64,000 nt of DNA. It comes from JBJSXJ01 sp044235425 (GTDB lineage Bacteria; Planctomycetota; Planctomycetia; Pirellulales; Pirellulaceae). The stretch is taken from assembly GCA_044235425.1 (NCBI GenBank), contig JBIIHW010000023.1, forward strand, positions 1-64,000. Direction: 5' to 3'. The notes under the pieces are model-generated. The model was not told the origin of the DNA, ran no database searches, and saw nothing but the letters and a program-made list of their open reading frames with translations. Of the stretch, positions 53,767-63,287 are shown piece by piece. The position numbers were made by a program, and so were the translations under genes. Each line of letters starts with the position of its first letter. Position 1 is the stretch's first letter.

Positions 53767-54798
53767 TTAAAGCTCGTAGGCTGAGCGATACTCGGTTATG
53801 TCGCGCGACTTCACGTAGGCAAAAGGTTCCGCCGTGCTTCGAGCGCGTCGCAAGTCTGCTCGCCAGGCATATTCATCGGGATGGTTTTGGCGGCGAGTGA
53901 CAAATACGGCCGAGATACGCTGGGAAGCTACCGACAAAAGACTGTGGTAAAGCTTCCAGACTCCAGCAGGAACTGGCGAGGAGCGATGCGGAATCCAACC
54001 TAGCCTCGATTGCTCCTGACCAATCGTGGTCGGCAGCGCTCCATTGATGAGCAGCTGAGCGTGTGTGGTGTCCGAAAGTAATCCGGAGGCCAAATCCAGT
54101 GCCGCTTGTTGTTGTCCCTGACAGTTCGTCAGTAGCTCCGTGAGATCCAGAATGACACCGCAGCCGGTGGCTACAACCACCTGTCGGAACTCGTCTAACC
54201 GCACGCCACTGAGACTCCCGTGGGCCTCGGGCCCAGAGGTGAACCCCAGATAGAACGTACGCTGGTCGAGCTGACTTTGGAGCCATTCCACCTGCTGACA
54301 GACCCCGATCACCGAATCGATCGGCAGCGTCAATTGATGACTCACCGCATCCGCCCGGTTGATACGAGCTAAAGCGAGCAGCAGATCGACGTCACCGCTG
54401 GGAGTTGAACGTAAACCACCCAGAATCAATCGCTGAGTGCGCAGGCTGACATAACGCAGGGCCGACTGGTTACCAGACGATCGTTCCCGATAACTGCAGA
54501 CCGGTGGATGAACGGCACCGGCCTCCAGCATGATTTCCAGCGCGTCAATCGAATGCTCGTCGCCAACTAGCAAAGTGTTGTCGGAATCCAGCGTGTAACC
54601 AACGGCTGGAACCGTGTTGATCCCGTTGAACTGGGAGTTGGAAACTGGGGACTGAGGGGCGAGCGAGCTGCCGGTGGGCTGGGCAACTAGGGAGGGGACC
54701 ATGACGGAGACAACTCCGGAGAGGGCTGAAGTGAGAGCGAGTGGTGCGACAGGGCTTATCGCGTGATGCAAACGTAATGCCGCTCGCCCATCGACCAT
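53767..54798 (-). CDS. Degenerate DUF692 (MNIO)-like TIM-barrel protein
   Basis: Best described as a distant relative of the multinuclear iron oxygenase family (DUF692). Order and phrases match: VCQQVEWLQSQLDQRTFYLGF aligns with the family's helix plus LLLEN strand, DEFRQVVVATGCGVILDLTELLTN with EFLAELARRTGCGLLLDVNNVYVS, THAQLLINGA with EIHLAGH, and PVPAGVWKLYHSLL with PVPDPVWALYRAAL. The metal-binding positions do not match: EN becomes LG, DVNN becomes DLTE and HLAGH becomes LLINGA. The N-terminal 50 residues are hydrophobic and odd for the family. Family assignment is by eye and moderate in certainty. It lies tail-to-tail with the redoxin-cytochrome gene, 29 bases apart. No RiPP-like precursor gene was seen next to it. 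Confidence 0.55.
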   Translation of the reverse strand: MVDGRAALRLHHAISPVAPLALTSALSGVVSVMVPSLVAQPTGSSLAPQSPVSNSQFNGINTVPAVGYTLDSDNTLLVGDEHSIDALEIMLEAGAVHPPVCSYRERSSGNQSALRYVSLRTQRLILGGLRSTPSGDVDLLLALARINRADAVSHQLTLPIDSVIGVCQQVEWLQSQLDQRTFYLGFTSGPEAHGSLSGVRLDEFRQVVVATGCGVILDLTELLTNCQGQQQAALDLASGLLSDTTHAQLLINGALPTTIGQEQSRLGWIPHRSSPVPAGVWKLYHSLLSVASQRISAVFVTRRQNHPDEYAWRADLRRARSTAEPFAYVKSRDITEYRSAYEL

Positions 54799-55238
54799 CG
54801 CCGGCTTTTGGCTAGCTGGACTGCAAAGCGTTTAAGGACAATGCGTTGTGACTTATGGGAAGATCTCATAAAGCGATCTACGGCTCGGCCTGAAAAACCA
54901 ACCTACGTTAAGCGCCACCATTTTGACGGCGCTTTATAAATCAAAATGATGGCGCTTTTTTGAGATGTAGATGGCTGGGGAGTTTAGGAGTTTTAACTAG
55001 TCAGCACAGCTTTGATGGGTTTTGGAGATCTAGAAAAAACGAGTCAGCTTTCCGGATCAACAGAACTTTGCTGATCACAAAGAATGTTAGAAGTTTAACG
55101 ATTGTATTGCCGATATCTAATCTGCCGTGGATTCTGCCCTCGTGGTTGGGTGGCTTGCGCGGCAAGCGAATGGGCGTCGAACCGGGGGGAACGACGCCTC
55201 CACAGAATCGAACATTCTTTTCGGGAAAGACCCCTGCG
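54799..55238. other. Intergenic region and leader of the TolC-family gene
   Basis: Separates the divergent MNIO-like and TolC-family genes. It contains the terminator/attenuator-like structure at 54911-54961 and then about 280 bases of leader. The frame of the TolC gene is open through this leader from 54960, but its translation is not family-like and lacks a signal peptide, so I treat it as untranslated. No sure promoter was found. Confidence 0.5.
54911..54961 (+). terminator. Rho-independent terminator, possible attenuator, upstream of the TolC-family gene
   Basis: GCGCCACCATTTTGA (54912-54926) and TCAAAATGATGGCGC (54941-54955) form a 15-pair stem with one mismatch, followed by six T. The 5' arm can instead pair with GGCGCT at 54928-54933 (AGCGCC with GGCGCT), forming an exclusive small hairpin. 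Such alternative pairing is what an attenuator needs. It is oriented to stop plus-strand transcription about 280 bases before the efflux gene, with no plus-strand gene ending nearby (the last ends 1.2 kb upstream). Confidence 0.75.
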
Positions 55239-57668
55239 ATGCGTCGGCAGTTGAAAAGTCGAATCGGCATGGCACTTGTTCTTCTGACTGCCCTCACCGG
55301 CTGTCATCCGATCCAGCCCAAGTATTTGCGCGAGACAGGTGACTTGTCGCACTACTTGGACAAGGTCACTGACCTGGAACATCCGGATGTTGACACAGAG
55401 CGATTGGCGGAAGTGGATCAAGCCGAGACACCTTTTACCGTGAGCAGTCCCGAGTTTCGGGAGATTTGGGAGATTGGTCTGGAGGAGTGCATTCACATCG
55501 CCATGCAGAACAGCAAGGTGATTCGCAATGCCGGTTCCATTCAAGCCAATTTTGGTTTTTCGGATGCCTTGATTGAGCGTACGGCGCAGTTGCCCACGGC
55601 CTACGATCCGGCACTGGTGGAAACCACTCCCGGACAAGGCTCGCGGTATGGTGGTTCACTGCGAGGTGGTGGTTCCAGCACGAACTTTTTCGGATCGGGT
55701 TTACAGCCCAACGGTGTCGGGCTCACCAACGCGGTGCGGTCCACATCGGTTGGTGGTGTGGAAGATGCATTGGCCGAATTCGATGCTCAATTTTACAGTG
55801 GTTTCAACTTCCAGAACACGAACCGAGCCTCGAACTTCCTAGGTGCTGGTGCATTACAGCAGCAGGTAACCGAGCAGCAAAACGGCACCTTCGAAACGGC
55901 GATTGCCAAGAAAACCGCTTCGGGTGCTTACTTCCGATTATCAAGCAAGACGGATTCCAACGTCAGCAACCAAGGTTTAGCCAAGAGTTCACCGACGGGG
56001 CTAGGTCGAACAGTCGCCGGTGCGTGGACGCAAGTGCTCGAAGCTGAAATGCGATTCCCCTTGATGCGTGGTCGCGGCGAGCAGATCAATCGCTTGCCAA
56101 TCGTGCTGGCTCGCATCAATACCGACATCAGCTTGGCCGACTTCGAGGCGGGTGTACGCAACATGCTGATGGATGTCGAGAATGCGTACTGGGATCTGTA
56201 TTACTCCTATCGCAACCTGGAAGCGGCGAAGATCGGTCGAGACAGCGCTCAGGCAACCTGGAAAAACGTTTACGAAAAGAAGAAGTTTGGAGCTCTGGCG
56301 GACCAGGATGAAGCCCAAGCGAAGGGTCAGTATTTCCAATTCCGAGGAGCGGTTGAGACAGCCCTCAAGGATCTCTACAACACCGAAAACCGATTGCGCT
56401 GGCTCATGGGCCTCGCCGCTACCGATGGTCGCCTGATTCGTCCCAAGGATGAACCGACGACAGCTCGCGTCGAATTCGAATGGGCGGCCATTCATGGTGA
56501 AGCACTGTTCCGCAGCACCGAATTACGACAGCAAAAGTGGCGTTTGAAGCAACGTGAACTCGAAATGCTCTCCGCTCGCAATACCCTGCTCCCGATCCTC
56601 ACCGCCTCAACGGGCTATCGTCAGGTGGGTGTGGGCGACCGCTTGATCAATGCGGACCGCAACGGTACCGACTTCGTCAACTCGAACGATGCCGCCAACG
56701 CCGCAAACGGCTCCACTGCCTTCGATGAACTCACCGGCGGTAAATATGGTGAAGCCTTTGTCGTGCTCGATTTCTTGCCGCCCCAGTTCGGTGCTCGGCG
56801 AGAACTCTCGGCAGTTCGCAACGCAGAGCTGGCCATCGCCCGAGCGAAAGCTCACCTCGAAGAAATGGAACTCAACCTGTCCCATTTGATGACGAGTGCT
56901 GTGCGAGATTTGGATGCCAACTACTCACTCGCTCAAACCAACTTCAACTGGTGGGCTTCGACGCAAAAAGAAGTAGAAGCCTTCGAGGCCCTCTATCAAG
57001 GTGGCAAATCGACTCTCGATCTGGTCCTTGAAGCCCAGCGTAAACGAGCTCAGGCTCAGGTGCAGTACTACCGGTCACTCACCGACTACAACAAATCCTT
57101 GTCCATGGTGCACTATCGCAAGGGCTCGCTCCTGGAACACAACAACGTATTCATGGCGGAAGGCCCCTGGCCGCAGAAGGCCTACTGGGATGCGATCGAC
57201 AAGGCTCGTCAGCGTGATGCCGGCCGCTATGTCGACTACGGCTGGACTCGACCAGGTGTCGTAAGTCGCGGAGCGATTGAACAGCACAACGGTCAGTCGG
57301 AAGAAGGAGCTCGCGATCCCAATGATCCGCTGCCCACTCCCAAACCGGCACCCGAAGACTCTCAGGACGATCCTGCTGACGCTCCCCAGAACGGACCAGT
57401 CACACTCAACATCACCCCAGCTGCGAAACCACTCGCCGCTTTGCCCCGAACCCTGCAAATGCTATCGGGCGAACGAAACTCGGCAACCGAACGTGCCTCA
57501 GCAGCCGAGCGACCTTCGGCAGCCGAGCGTGTGCAAGCCGTTACCTACGAACAGGCAGAGGGTGCCGGGAAGTCATCGGCTGGTTCATCTCGAGTGCCCC
57601 CGCCGGTAGTGATTGATCCTGAATATCAGACCCCGGGAGCCGGCAATCGTTCCGCCAAACGCCAGTAG
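55239..57668 (+). CDS. TolC-family outer-membrane efflux lipoprotein
   Basis: Outer-membrane channel component of an efflux or type I export system. This ATG gives MRRQLKSRIGMALVLLTALTGC, a signal with lipobox LTGC, so lipidation is likely. The long coiled-coil repeats of the OEP fold are visible: VENAYWDLYYSYRNLEAAKIGRDSAQATW, LYNTENRLRWLMGLAATDGRLI, AHLEEMELNLSHLMTSAVRDLDANYSLAQTNF, and QGGKSTLDLVLEAQRKRAQAQVQYYRSLTDYN. 809 residues is well above the usual 450-500; the excess is an N-terminal domain of about 130 residues and a disordered C-terminal tail rich in Pro, Ala and Glu, with ERASAAERPSAAER repeats. No membrane-fusion or pump gene is adjacent. An attenuator-like hairpin lies in the leader. 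Confidence 0.87.
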   Translation: MRRQLKSRIGMALVLLTALTGCHPIQPKYLRETGDLSHYLDKVTDLEHPDVDTERLAEVDQAETPFTVSSPEFREIWEIGLEECIHIAMQNSKVIRNAGSIQANFGFSDALIERTAQLPTAYDPALVETTPGQGSRYGGSLRGGGSSTNFFGSGLQPNGVGLTNAVRSTSVGGVEDALAEFDAQFYSGFNFQNTNRASNFLGAGALQQQVTEQQNGTFETAIAKKTASGAYFRLSSKTDSNVSNQGLAKSSPTGLGRTVAGAWTQVLEAEMRFPLMRGRGEQINRLPIVLARINTDISLADFEAGVRNMLMDVENAYWDLYYSYRNLEAAKIGRDSAQATWKNVYEKKKFGALADQDEAQAKGQYFQFRGAVETALKDLYNTENRLRWLMGLAATDGRLIRPKDEPTTARVEFEWAAIHGEALFRSTELRQQKWRLKQRELEMLSARNTLLPILTASTGYRQVGVGDRLINADRNGTDFVNSNDAANAANGSTAFDELTGGKYGEAFVVLDFLPPQFGARRELSAVRNAELAIARAKAHLEEMELNLSHLMTSAVRDLDANYSLAQTNFNWWASTQKEVEAFEALYQGGKSTLDLVLEAQRKRAQAQVQYYRSLTDYNKSLSMVHYRKGSLLEHNNVFMAEGPWPQKAYWDAIDKARQRDAGRYVDYGWTRPGVVSRGAIEQHNGQSEEGARDPNDPLPTPKPAPEDSQDDPADAPQNGPVTLNITPAAKPLAALPRTLQMLSGERNSATERASAAERPSAAERVQAVTYEQAEGAGKSSAGSSRVPPPVVIDPEYQTPGAGNRSAKRQ

Positions 57669-57749
57669 CGGATGGCATCTGAGTCTCGGCTATCGAATGT
57701 CATGGCTCCGCCCGTTCTATCTCTTATTTTTAAATCTCGGCGCTCGCAG

Positions 57750-58397
57750 CTACAGTCCAAATTTCACGGCGGCGCCGCAGAGAGCAATTGCCAGCCCGGC
57801 TGCTGCGTGACTGAAGCGATGAAACTGCTGCCAGGAAATGACGCCTACACCGGCGTAGAGCAGCATCACGGTGGCGGTCATGGTAATGAGGGTAGAGAGG
57901 GCAAAGGCCATCGTCACGAGCACGACGACGAGCGCGTTCGCGTGGGCGGCCGGATACATCAGAATGGGGATCAGCGGCTCGCAAGGACCGAACAAGAAAA
58001 TCGTGAAGAGGATCCAGGGAGTGAGCGAATCTGTCTGGCTCGCTTGCTCGGCGACCACATGGCGATGCGGTACATGCCGAATCGCTCGTACCAGTCCATA
58101 GACAAAATAGAGCAAGCCGAAGGTGAGTAAGAGCCACGCGGCCAGCTCCCCCCGCACCGTTTCAATCCACTCTAGCTTCAACAAGAGTGCTCCCAGGGCA
58201 ATGCCGATTAAGCCGAGTGCGACGGATCCGGCGACGTGACCGAGTCCGCAGAGCAGGGTGATGACGAGCGTTTTACGGCGCGTCCATTGGCCCGCTCGAG
58301 CCATCGCCACGAATGGAACGTAGTGGTCAGGACCGAACAGCGTGTGGATAAAGCCAATCCAGACGGCGGTGCCCAGGAGTGCGGTAGTGGGAGACAT
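57750..58397 (-). CDS. NicO/UreH-like (sulfite exporter TauE-like) membrane transporter
   Basis: Six-helix integral membrane protein of 215 residues. The N-terminal motif GFIHTLFGPDHYVPFVAMARAGQW resembles the His-rich HxxxGPDH motif of nickel/cobalt exporters and UreH-type proteins. LCGLGHVAGSVALG in the second helix and FGPCEPLIPILMYPAAHAN in the fourth are further family features. A His-rich cytoplasmic loop (RHVPHRHVV) would suit metal binding. Metal export is inference from the family. Neither urease nor nickel-enzyme genes are in the window. Confidence 0.75.
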   Translation of the reverse strand: MSPTTALLGTAVWIGFIHTLFGPDHYVPFVAMARAGQWTRRKTLVITLLCGLGHVAGSVALGLIGIALGALLLKLEWIETVRGELAAWLLLTFGLLYFVYGLVRAIRHVPHRHVVAEQASQTDSLTPWILFTIFLFGPCEPLIPILMYPAAHANALVVVLVTMAFALSTLITMTATVMLLYAGVGVISWQQFHRFSHAAAGLAIALCGAAVKFGL

Positions 58398-58660
58398 GAC
58401 CAGTTTTCCTCAATCCTGCTGGTCGCGATGAACTGGGCTGCTTGCCTCCCAACTCCCCCGCCGCACCAAGCAATCCAACAATCAGGCAGGCGAGCAGCTT
58501 ACCACCCGGAAGCGACGGCGAGTAGCCGTAGGAGACTAGACGCGGCGACCATTGGACGGCAGCCCTGATCTGTTATCATCCTCCCTGCATCGCTCGACCT
58601 GAGCCGGGGCAACCTCAGCCATTCCATCTCCTTTCGCGGTCAAGTGACCAGGTATCAACC

Positions 58661-60598
58661 ATGCAGACCTTGATGCTCACCCTGTTCCTGCTAACAGCTC
58701 AGCCCCAAATTGAACGCGTGTTGCCGCCGGTGGGAAAAAACCTGCCAGACGATGTGCGACAATCGCTCACCACTCGACTACAAGATCTCGAACGCGAACT
58801 CGCTGCACTCTCCGGCACTTCTGCAGCCGATCCCTCCCATCGCGCCGATGTAGCGATCTACCTCAAAGCCGTGAACTATGCACTGATCCACCATGAATTC
58901 TATGCGCCGGCCGATACTGCTAAAGCCAACTCGGCACTTGAACAAGCCGCCGCTCGCCTGAAGTCACTGCGCGGTGGAAAACGGCCTTGGAGCGAGGCCA
59001 CCGGGACGGTTGTGCGCGGTTACCAATCCGCTCTGGATAACTCGGTGCAGCCTTACGGCCTGGTCATCCCTAAGTCACTCGACCTGACGCGCCCTGTTCC
59101 TCTTTATGTTTGGCTGCATGGACGTGGTGACACGCAAACCGATTTGCACTTCATTCACGAACGAGAGCGATCAACGGGCACGATTGCTCCGCCCGATGCG
59201 ATCGTGCTGCATCCCTTCGGACGCCACTGCTTGGGCTTCAAATCAGCCGGTGAAATTGATGTGTTGGAATCGATCGAACAGGTTGGTCGGGACTACAAGA
59301 TCGATCGACAACGCATCGTGCTCATGGGATTCTCAATGGGTGGAGCAGGTGCTTGGCATCTGGGAGCTCACTATACAGATCGCTGGTGTGCGGTGAGTCC
59401 TGGAGCAGGTTTTGCGGAAACGGCCAACTACAACAAACTCACTCCGGATCGCTATCCACCACGTTATGAACAACAGCTCTGGGGCTGCTACGACGTACCC
59501 AATTACGTGCGCAATCTGTTCAACGTGCCCGTGATCGCGTACAGCGGCGAGAAGGACAAGCAAATTCAGGCAGCGCGCATCATGGAATCGGCCTATCAGC
59601 GTGAGGGACGAACACTCCAGCACCTTATTGGCCCTAACGTCGAACACAAGTATGAGCCGGAAACACTGAAAGAACTGTTACAAAAAATCTCGCAAGTCGT
59701 GCAAACAGGCGGCAACCCAGCACCCGCTCATGTGCAGTTGCAAACTCGCACACTCCGTTATCACCGACAATTTTGGGTTTCAGCGCTGGGTCTCAATAAG
59801 CACTGGGAAGACAGCCGAGTGGATGCGCGGCAGCAACCCGACTCCACCCTCACCGTTACCACCCAGAACGTGACGTTGTTAAGCCTTTCGCCACCGCAGC
59901 CGACTCGCCGACTGCAAATCGATGGCCAAACTCTCACCACGAGCGAAGATGTCAAGCGCTGGCTCCTCCAGCGAAATGGGGAACAGTGGGTGAGTGTCAC
60001 GGAACCCGTCTCAGCGACGCCAACGACCGCAATCCGCAAACGTCCTGGATTGCAGGGGCCGATCGACGACGCTTTCTTGGAGCCGTTCCTCATGGTGCTC
60101 CCCACCGGTCGTTCGATGTCAGCCGCCGTCCAGGATTGGGTGGAACAGGAATCCCAACAGGCGATTAATCGCTGGCGTGCCCTCTGTCGCGGCGAACCAC
60201 GGGTGAAGCGTGATGTCGATGTGACCGAGCAAGACATCTTGGATTATCACCTGATTCTCTGGGGCGACCGGTCGTCGAATCGGCTGATCGAACGCTTATT
60301 CAAAACTGGCGAGAAGGAGTTTCCCTTTAGCTGGAACAACCAAACCATCTCGGTCCGTGCAGAATCGGTCGGCAGCAGTGAGCATATCCTTTCGCTCATC
60401 TACCCCAACCCACTCAATCAAAATCGCTACTTTGTTCTGAATAGCGGACTGACATTCCGCGAAGCGCACGACCGCACGAACTCGCAGCAGAATCCCAAGC
60501 TGCCCGATTGGGCACTCATCGATCTCAAGACGCCACGCTCGGCGACCGCTCCCGGTCGCATCGTCGCGGCAGATTTTTTTGATGAGCGGTGGCGGTAA
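58661..60598 (+). CDS. Exported alpha/beta-hydrolase (prolyl oligopeptidase / PHB-depolymerase-like esterase)
   Basis: 645 residues with a short N-terminal signal (MQTLMLTLFLLTAQPQ). The hydrolase domain (about 120-350) includes VPLYVWLHGRGDTQTD for the oxyanion region, nucleophile Ser225 in GFSMGGAGAW, Asp in YSGEKDKQI and His in GPNVEHKY. The C-terminal half, about 290 residues, has no recognised fold; it contains WGDRSSNRLIERL and PNPLNQNRYFVLNSG, phrases that recur in planctomycete peptidase-like proteins. The target could be an ester or peptide. It ends six bases from the convergent alpha/beta-hydrolase gene. Confidence 0.85.
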   Translation: MQTLMLTLFLLTAQPQIERVLPPVGKNLPDDVRQSLTTRLQDLERELAALSGTSAADPSHRADVAIYLKAVNYALIHHEFYAPADTAKANSALEQAAARLKSLRGGKRPWSEATGTVVRGYQSALDNSVQPYGLVIPKSLDLTRPVPLYVWLHGRGDTQTDLHFIHERERSTGTIAPPDAIVLHPFGRHCLGFKSAGEIDVLESIEQVGRDYKIDRQRIVLMGFSMGGAGAWHLGAHYTDRWCAVSPGAGFAETANYNKLTPDRYPPRYEQQLWGCYDVPNYVRNLFNVPVIAYSGEKDKQIQAARIMESAYQREGRTLQHLIGPNVEHKYEPETLKELLQKISQVVQTGGNPAPAHVQLQTRTLRYHRQFWVSALGLNKHWEDSRVDARQQPDSTLTVTTQNVTLLSLSPPQPTRRLQIDGQTLTTSEDVKRWLLQRNGEQWVSVTEPVSATPTTAIRKRPGLQGPIDDAFLEPFLMVLPTGRSMSAAVQDWVEQESQQAINRWRALCRGEPRVKRDVDVTEQDILDYHLILWGDRSSNRLIERLFKTGEKEFPFSWNNQTISVRAESVGSSEHILSLIYPNPLNQNRYFVLNSGLTFREAHDRTNSQQNPKLPDWALIDLKTPRSATAPGRIVAADFFDERWR

Positions 60599-60604
60599 GA
60601 CCAA

Positions 60605-61732
60605 TCAGGTCCCGCGCAGGTGCTGATCGAAAAAGCGATACGCCACTTCGCGAACGGCGAGTGGAAAATCATGTTCGCAGTCGGGATAATTGGCTTGCAG
60701 GTTTCGCGATTTACCATGCAGATCGTAGATGGGCTGCGCGGCCGCGATGGTGTCTCGCACTCCCGAGACTTCAAAATTGCTGTCGCCCACCGGTGAGCTT
60801 GCCAAGAATGGACGCGGTGCCAAGAGCGCGACAATCTCAGGGAAATCAAACGGCACTCGATTCGGATCATTGCCGTAACGGCTGGCAATGAGCGGCATAT
60901 AGCGAGCGCTCGTCCAGCCCGCCAGCTTTCCCTGGTAATACTTGTGAAAGCGCGTGAACCCACAGTTGGAAACAAGTACTTTGAGCCGCGGTTCAAACGC
61001 GGCTGTGAACAGCGTGTTGTGGCCGCCCAGCGAGTGGCCGATGCAGCCCAGTCGTTCGCGATCTACCTCCGGCAAACTTTCCAAAAAATCAATCGCGCGG
61101 ATGTTGTCCCAAATCGCCTTCATCGTGCCACTCTGGTACCCAAATTTGGCATTCGCAAAATCAAAGTTATGCTCGCCAAACGATGGATAGTCAGGGGCCA
61201 GTGTGACATAGCCGCGCTGAGCCAGATGCAGGGCGTAATGCAAATTGGGATTACCGCCCATTCCCGCCGGCTCCTGCTTACCGATTTGTACGGTCTGATG
61301 AAGACAGAGTATCGCTGGACGACGTGCAACGGACGTCGTATCCGGCGACGAATTGGCCGCTCCGCTTTGGTCCGCGGAATCCGCCTTCTTGGGAAGATCG
61401 CGATTCGGCCGCGGCGACGGCAGAAACAAATACGCGGATACACGGTCACCGGGCTCGGTTTGATAGTCGATTTTGCGACGCACCAGGTTGCCTTCGAGCG
61501 TCACTTGCTCATGCTGTCGCACGTCCAGTGGCACTCGCTTTTCATTCCCGGGCAGAGGCCCCATGGCGAGCTGCAGGCCCTCCAGAATTCGGGCTCGACG
61601 AATCTGCCACTCCTGCAGCGTTTCAATCAGGCGGCGACCGCCGCTGGCGTCGTGAAAGTAAGTGGGATCCTGATGATCCGTGTACAACGCCGGCGGCTGT
61701 TCGTTGTTACCCGCAAGACCGATGGTGCGCAT
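60605..61732 (-). CDS. Alpha/beta hydrolase, acetylxylan-esterase / dienelactone-hydrolase-like
   Basis: 375 residues without an evident signal peptide. AILCLHQTVQIGKQEPAG provides the oxyanion hole region, and LAPDYPSFGEHNFDF is typical of the acetylxylan esterase-like Abhydrolase_7 group. The nucleophile is Ser234 in CIGHSLGGHNTL, the acid is probably Asp in SPVGDSNFE, and the His lies in PDCEHDFPL. An inserted Ser/Ala-rich loop at 115-138 is not conserved in such folds. The substrate may be an acetylated sugar or lactone. It is encoded downstream of the Gfo/Idh/MocA gene on the same strand with a 66-base gap. Confidence 0.85.
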   Translation of the reverse strand: MRTIGLAGNNEQPPALYTDHQDPTYFHDASGGRRLIETLQEWQIRRARILEGLQLAMGPLPGNEKRVPLDVRQHEQVTLEGNLVRRKIDYQTEPGDRVSAYLFLPSPRPNRDLPKKADSADQSGAANSSPDTTSVARRPAILCLHQTVQIGKQEPAGMGGNPNLHYALHLAQRGYVTLAPDYPSFGEHNFDFANAKFGYQSGTMKAIWDNIRAIDFLESLPEVDRERLGCIGHSLGGHNTLFTAAFEPRLKVLVSNCGFTRFHKYYQGKLAGWTSARYMPLIASRYGNDPNRVPFDFPEIVALLAPRPFLASSPVGDSNFEVSGVRDTIAAAQPIYDLHGKSRNLQANYPDCEHDFPLAVREVAYRFFDQHLRGT

Positions 61733-61798
61733 AAGTACCTCTGAGCATCTCGGAGCACTCGTTAACGGATAACGAGTGGATGGTGGTTGCCCAACACC

Positions 61799-63178
61799 TT
61801 AAGCGAACTCACGGTCATTGACGATTCCCGGCTGCGGAATCGGATACTTACCGTTAGCGAGCGGCTTGAGCGGTGGTGGTCCATCCAGCGTCAGCTTGTC
61901 GATGTCGGGTGCGAATTCATGAGGACAGTTGAGCATGTCGTCGTAGGTGATGATTTGGCCGGTATGAGCCGCCATGCGTCCCATGGACGTCACCAAACTG
62001 GCCTCGGCACCGCGCTTGACTTCATTAAAGGGCCTGTCCTCGCGAATCGCCGTTAACAGATGTTCCCATTCCATCTGGTAAGGATTATTTCGTTCGGGTT
62101 CAAACTTCCAGACGATGTCTTCTTTACGCTCGGACTGACCCTTGTAAATGCGAGCTCGCGACGGCCAGTGCGAGGCGGAGGAGATGATACCGAGCCCCTT
62201 GGAGCCGTGAGCGTAGCTGGCAAACTGATCGTGGCAGCCAGCCATCGTGCGGCCATACATGAACATTTTGCTGCCATCCGCGAAGGTGTATTCGACGGAG
62301 TAATTGTCGAAGTTCTGGTCGATGTTATCGCCTCGGAATTGGCGACCACCGCTGGCTTGAGCCTGGACGGGCCAAGCATTTTTCATCCAGCAGCATTCAT
62401 CAATGTTGTGAATGTAGAAGTCACTGAAGAGTCCACCGCTGGCCCATAGGAAACTGTGGAAACGCTGAATCTGATACATCAAATCGCTGATGCCGTCCGG
62501 CTTCGGGCCGCTGAACGCCGAACCGACTGGACCGTGCATGCGATAGCAACGCAGCGTGATCAAGTCGCCAATCTGCCCGTCCTGAATGCGCTGGAACAGC
62601 TCTTGTCGAGCTTCACAGTGCCGACACATCAAACCAACACCTACCTTCAGATTCTTGGCGACCGACTTTTCGGCGAGTGCCAACATGCGTTTGGTACTGG
62701 GACCATCAACCGTGACTGGCTTCTCCATGAACACGTTGATGCCCTTCTCGATGGCATACGAGAAGTGCACCCAGCGGAAACCGGGTGGTGTGGCAAAAAT
62801 CGCGACATCGCCCGGCTTCAGGCAGTCCAGCGCTTGCTTGTAACCATCAAAACCAACAAATCGTCGCTCAGCTGGCACATCGACCTTGTCGTTAAACTGC
62901 TGCTTGAGACTCTCGTGACTGATCTTCAGCCGATTCTCGAAGACGTCGGCCATCGCCACCAACTTGACCGGCCCAGTTTTGGTGGAGAGCGCATTCGCGG
63001 CGGCACCGGTGCCGCGGCCACCGCAGCCGACGAGCGCCACTTGAATGGTGTTGCTCTCCGCTGCATGCACGCGAGGAACGGTCATCCCCACTAAACCTGT
63101 GGCGGCCGCCAACGTACCTGTAGTTCGTAAAAAATCGCGTCGCGATGCTGGATCAGAGGAAGCGTCAAATGTTGACAT
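61799..63178 (-). CDS. Gfo/Idh/MocA-family oxidoreductase, Tat-exported
   Basis: NAD(P)-dependent sugar or inositol dehydrogenase-like protein. The twin-arginine signal SRRDFLRTTGTLAAATGLVG ends near VHA. The Rossmann motif is ALVGCGGRGTGAA, the catalytic EKP is in NVFMEKPVTVDG, and the active-site region WASGGLFSDFYIHNIDECCWM carries the His. GLMCRHCEARQELFQRIQDGQIGDL is typical of the planctomycete Tat subgroup. The start was set at MSTFDASSDP because a GAGG lies just upstream and the twin-arginine pair then falls at residues 13-14; a frame that is 33 codons longer is less likely. The substrate is unknown. Confidence 0.92.
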   Translation of the reverse strand: MSTFDASSDPASRRDFLRTTGTLAAATGLVGMTVPRVHAAESNTIQVALVGCGGRGTGAAANALSTKTGPVKLVAMADVFENRLKISHESLKQQFNDKVDVPAERRFVGFDGYKQALDCLKPGDVAIFATPPGFRWVHFSYAIEKGINVFMEKPVTVDGPSTKRMLALAEKSVAKNLKVGVGLMCRHCEARQELFQRIQDGQIGDLITLRCYRMHGPVGSAFSGPKPDGISDLMYQIQRFHSFLWASGGLFSDFYIHNIDECCWMKNAWPVQAQASGGRQFRGDNIDQNFDNYSVEYTFADGSKMFMYGRTMAGCHDQFASYAHGSKGLGIISSASHWPSRARIYKGQSERKEDIVWKFEPERNNPYQMEWEHLLTAIREDRPFNEVKRGAEASLVTSMGRMAAHTGQIITYDDMLNCPHEFAPDIDKLTLDGPPPLKPLANGKYPIPQPGIVNDREFA

Positions 63179-63287
63179 GAGTTCAAACCTCGGAAAGAAA
63201 AAGTAGGTGAGAAATTCCGACTCTGTTTTACGATGCCGTCCGGTAGAAAACAACTGCCGCCGCAGCCGGAACACCACGGCCGTTTTT

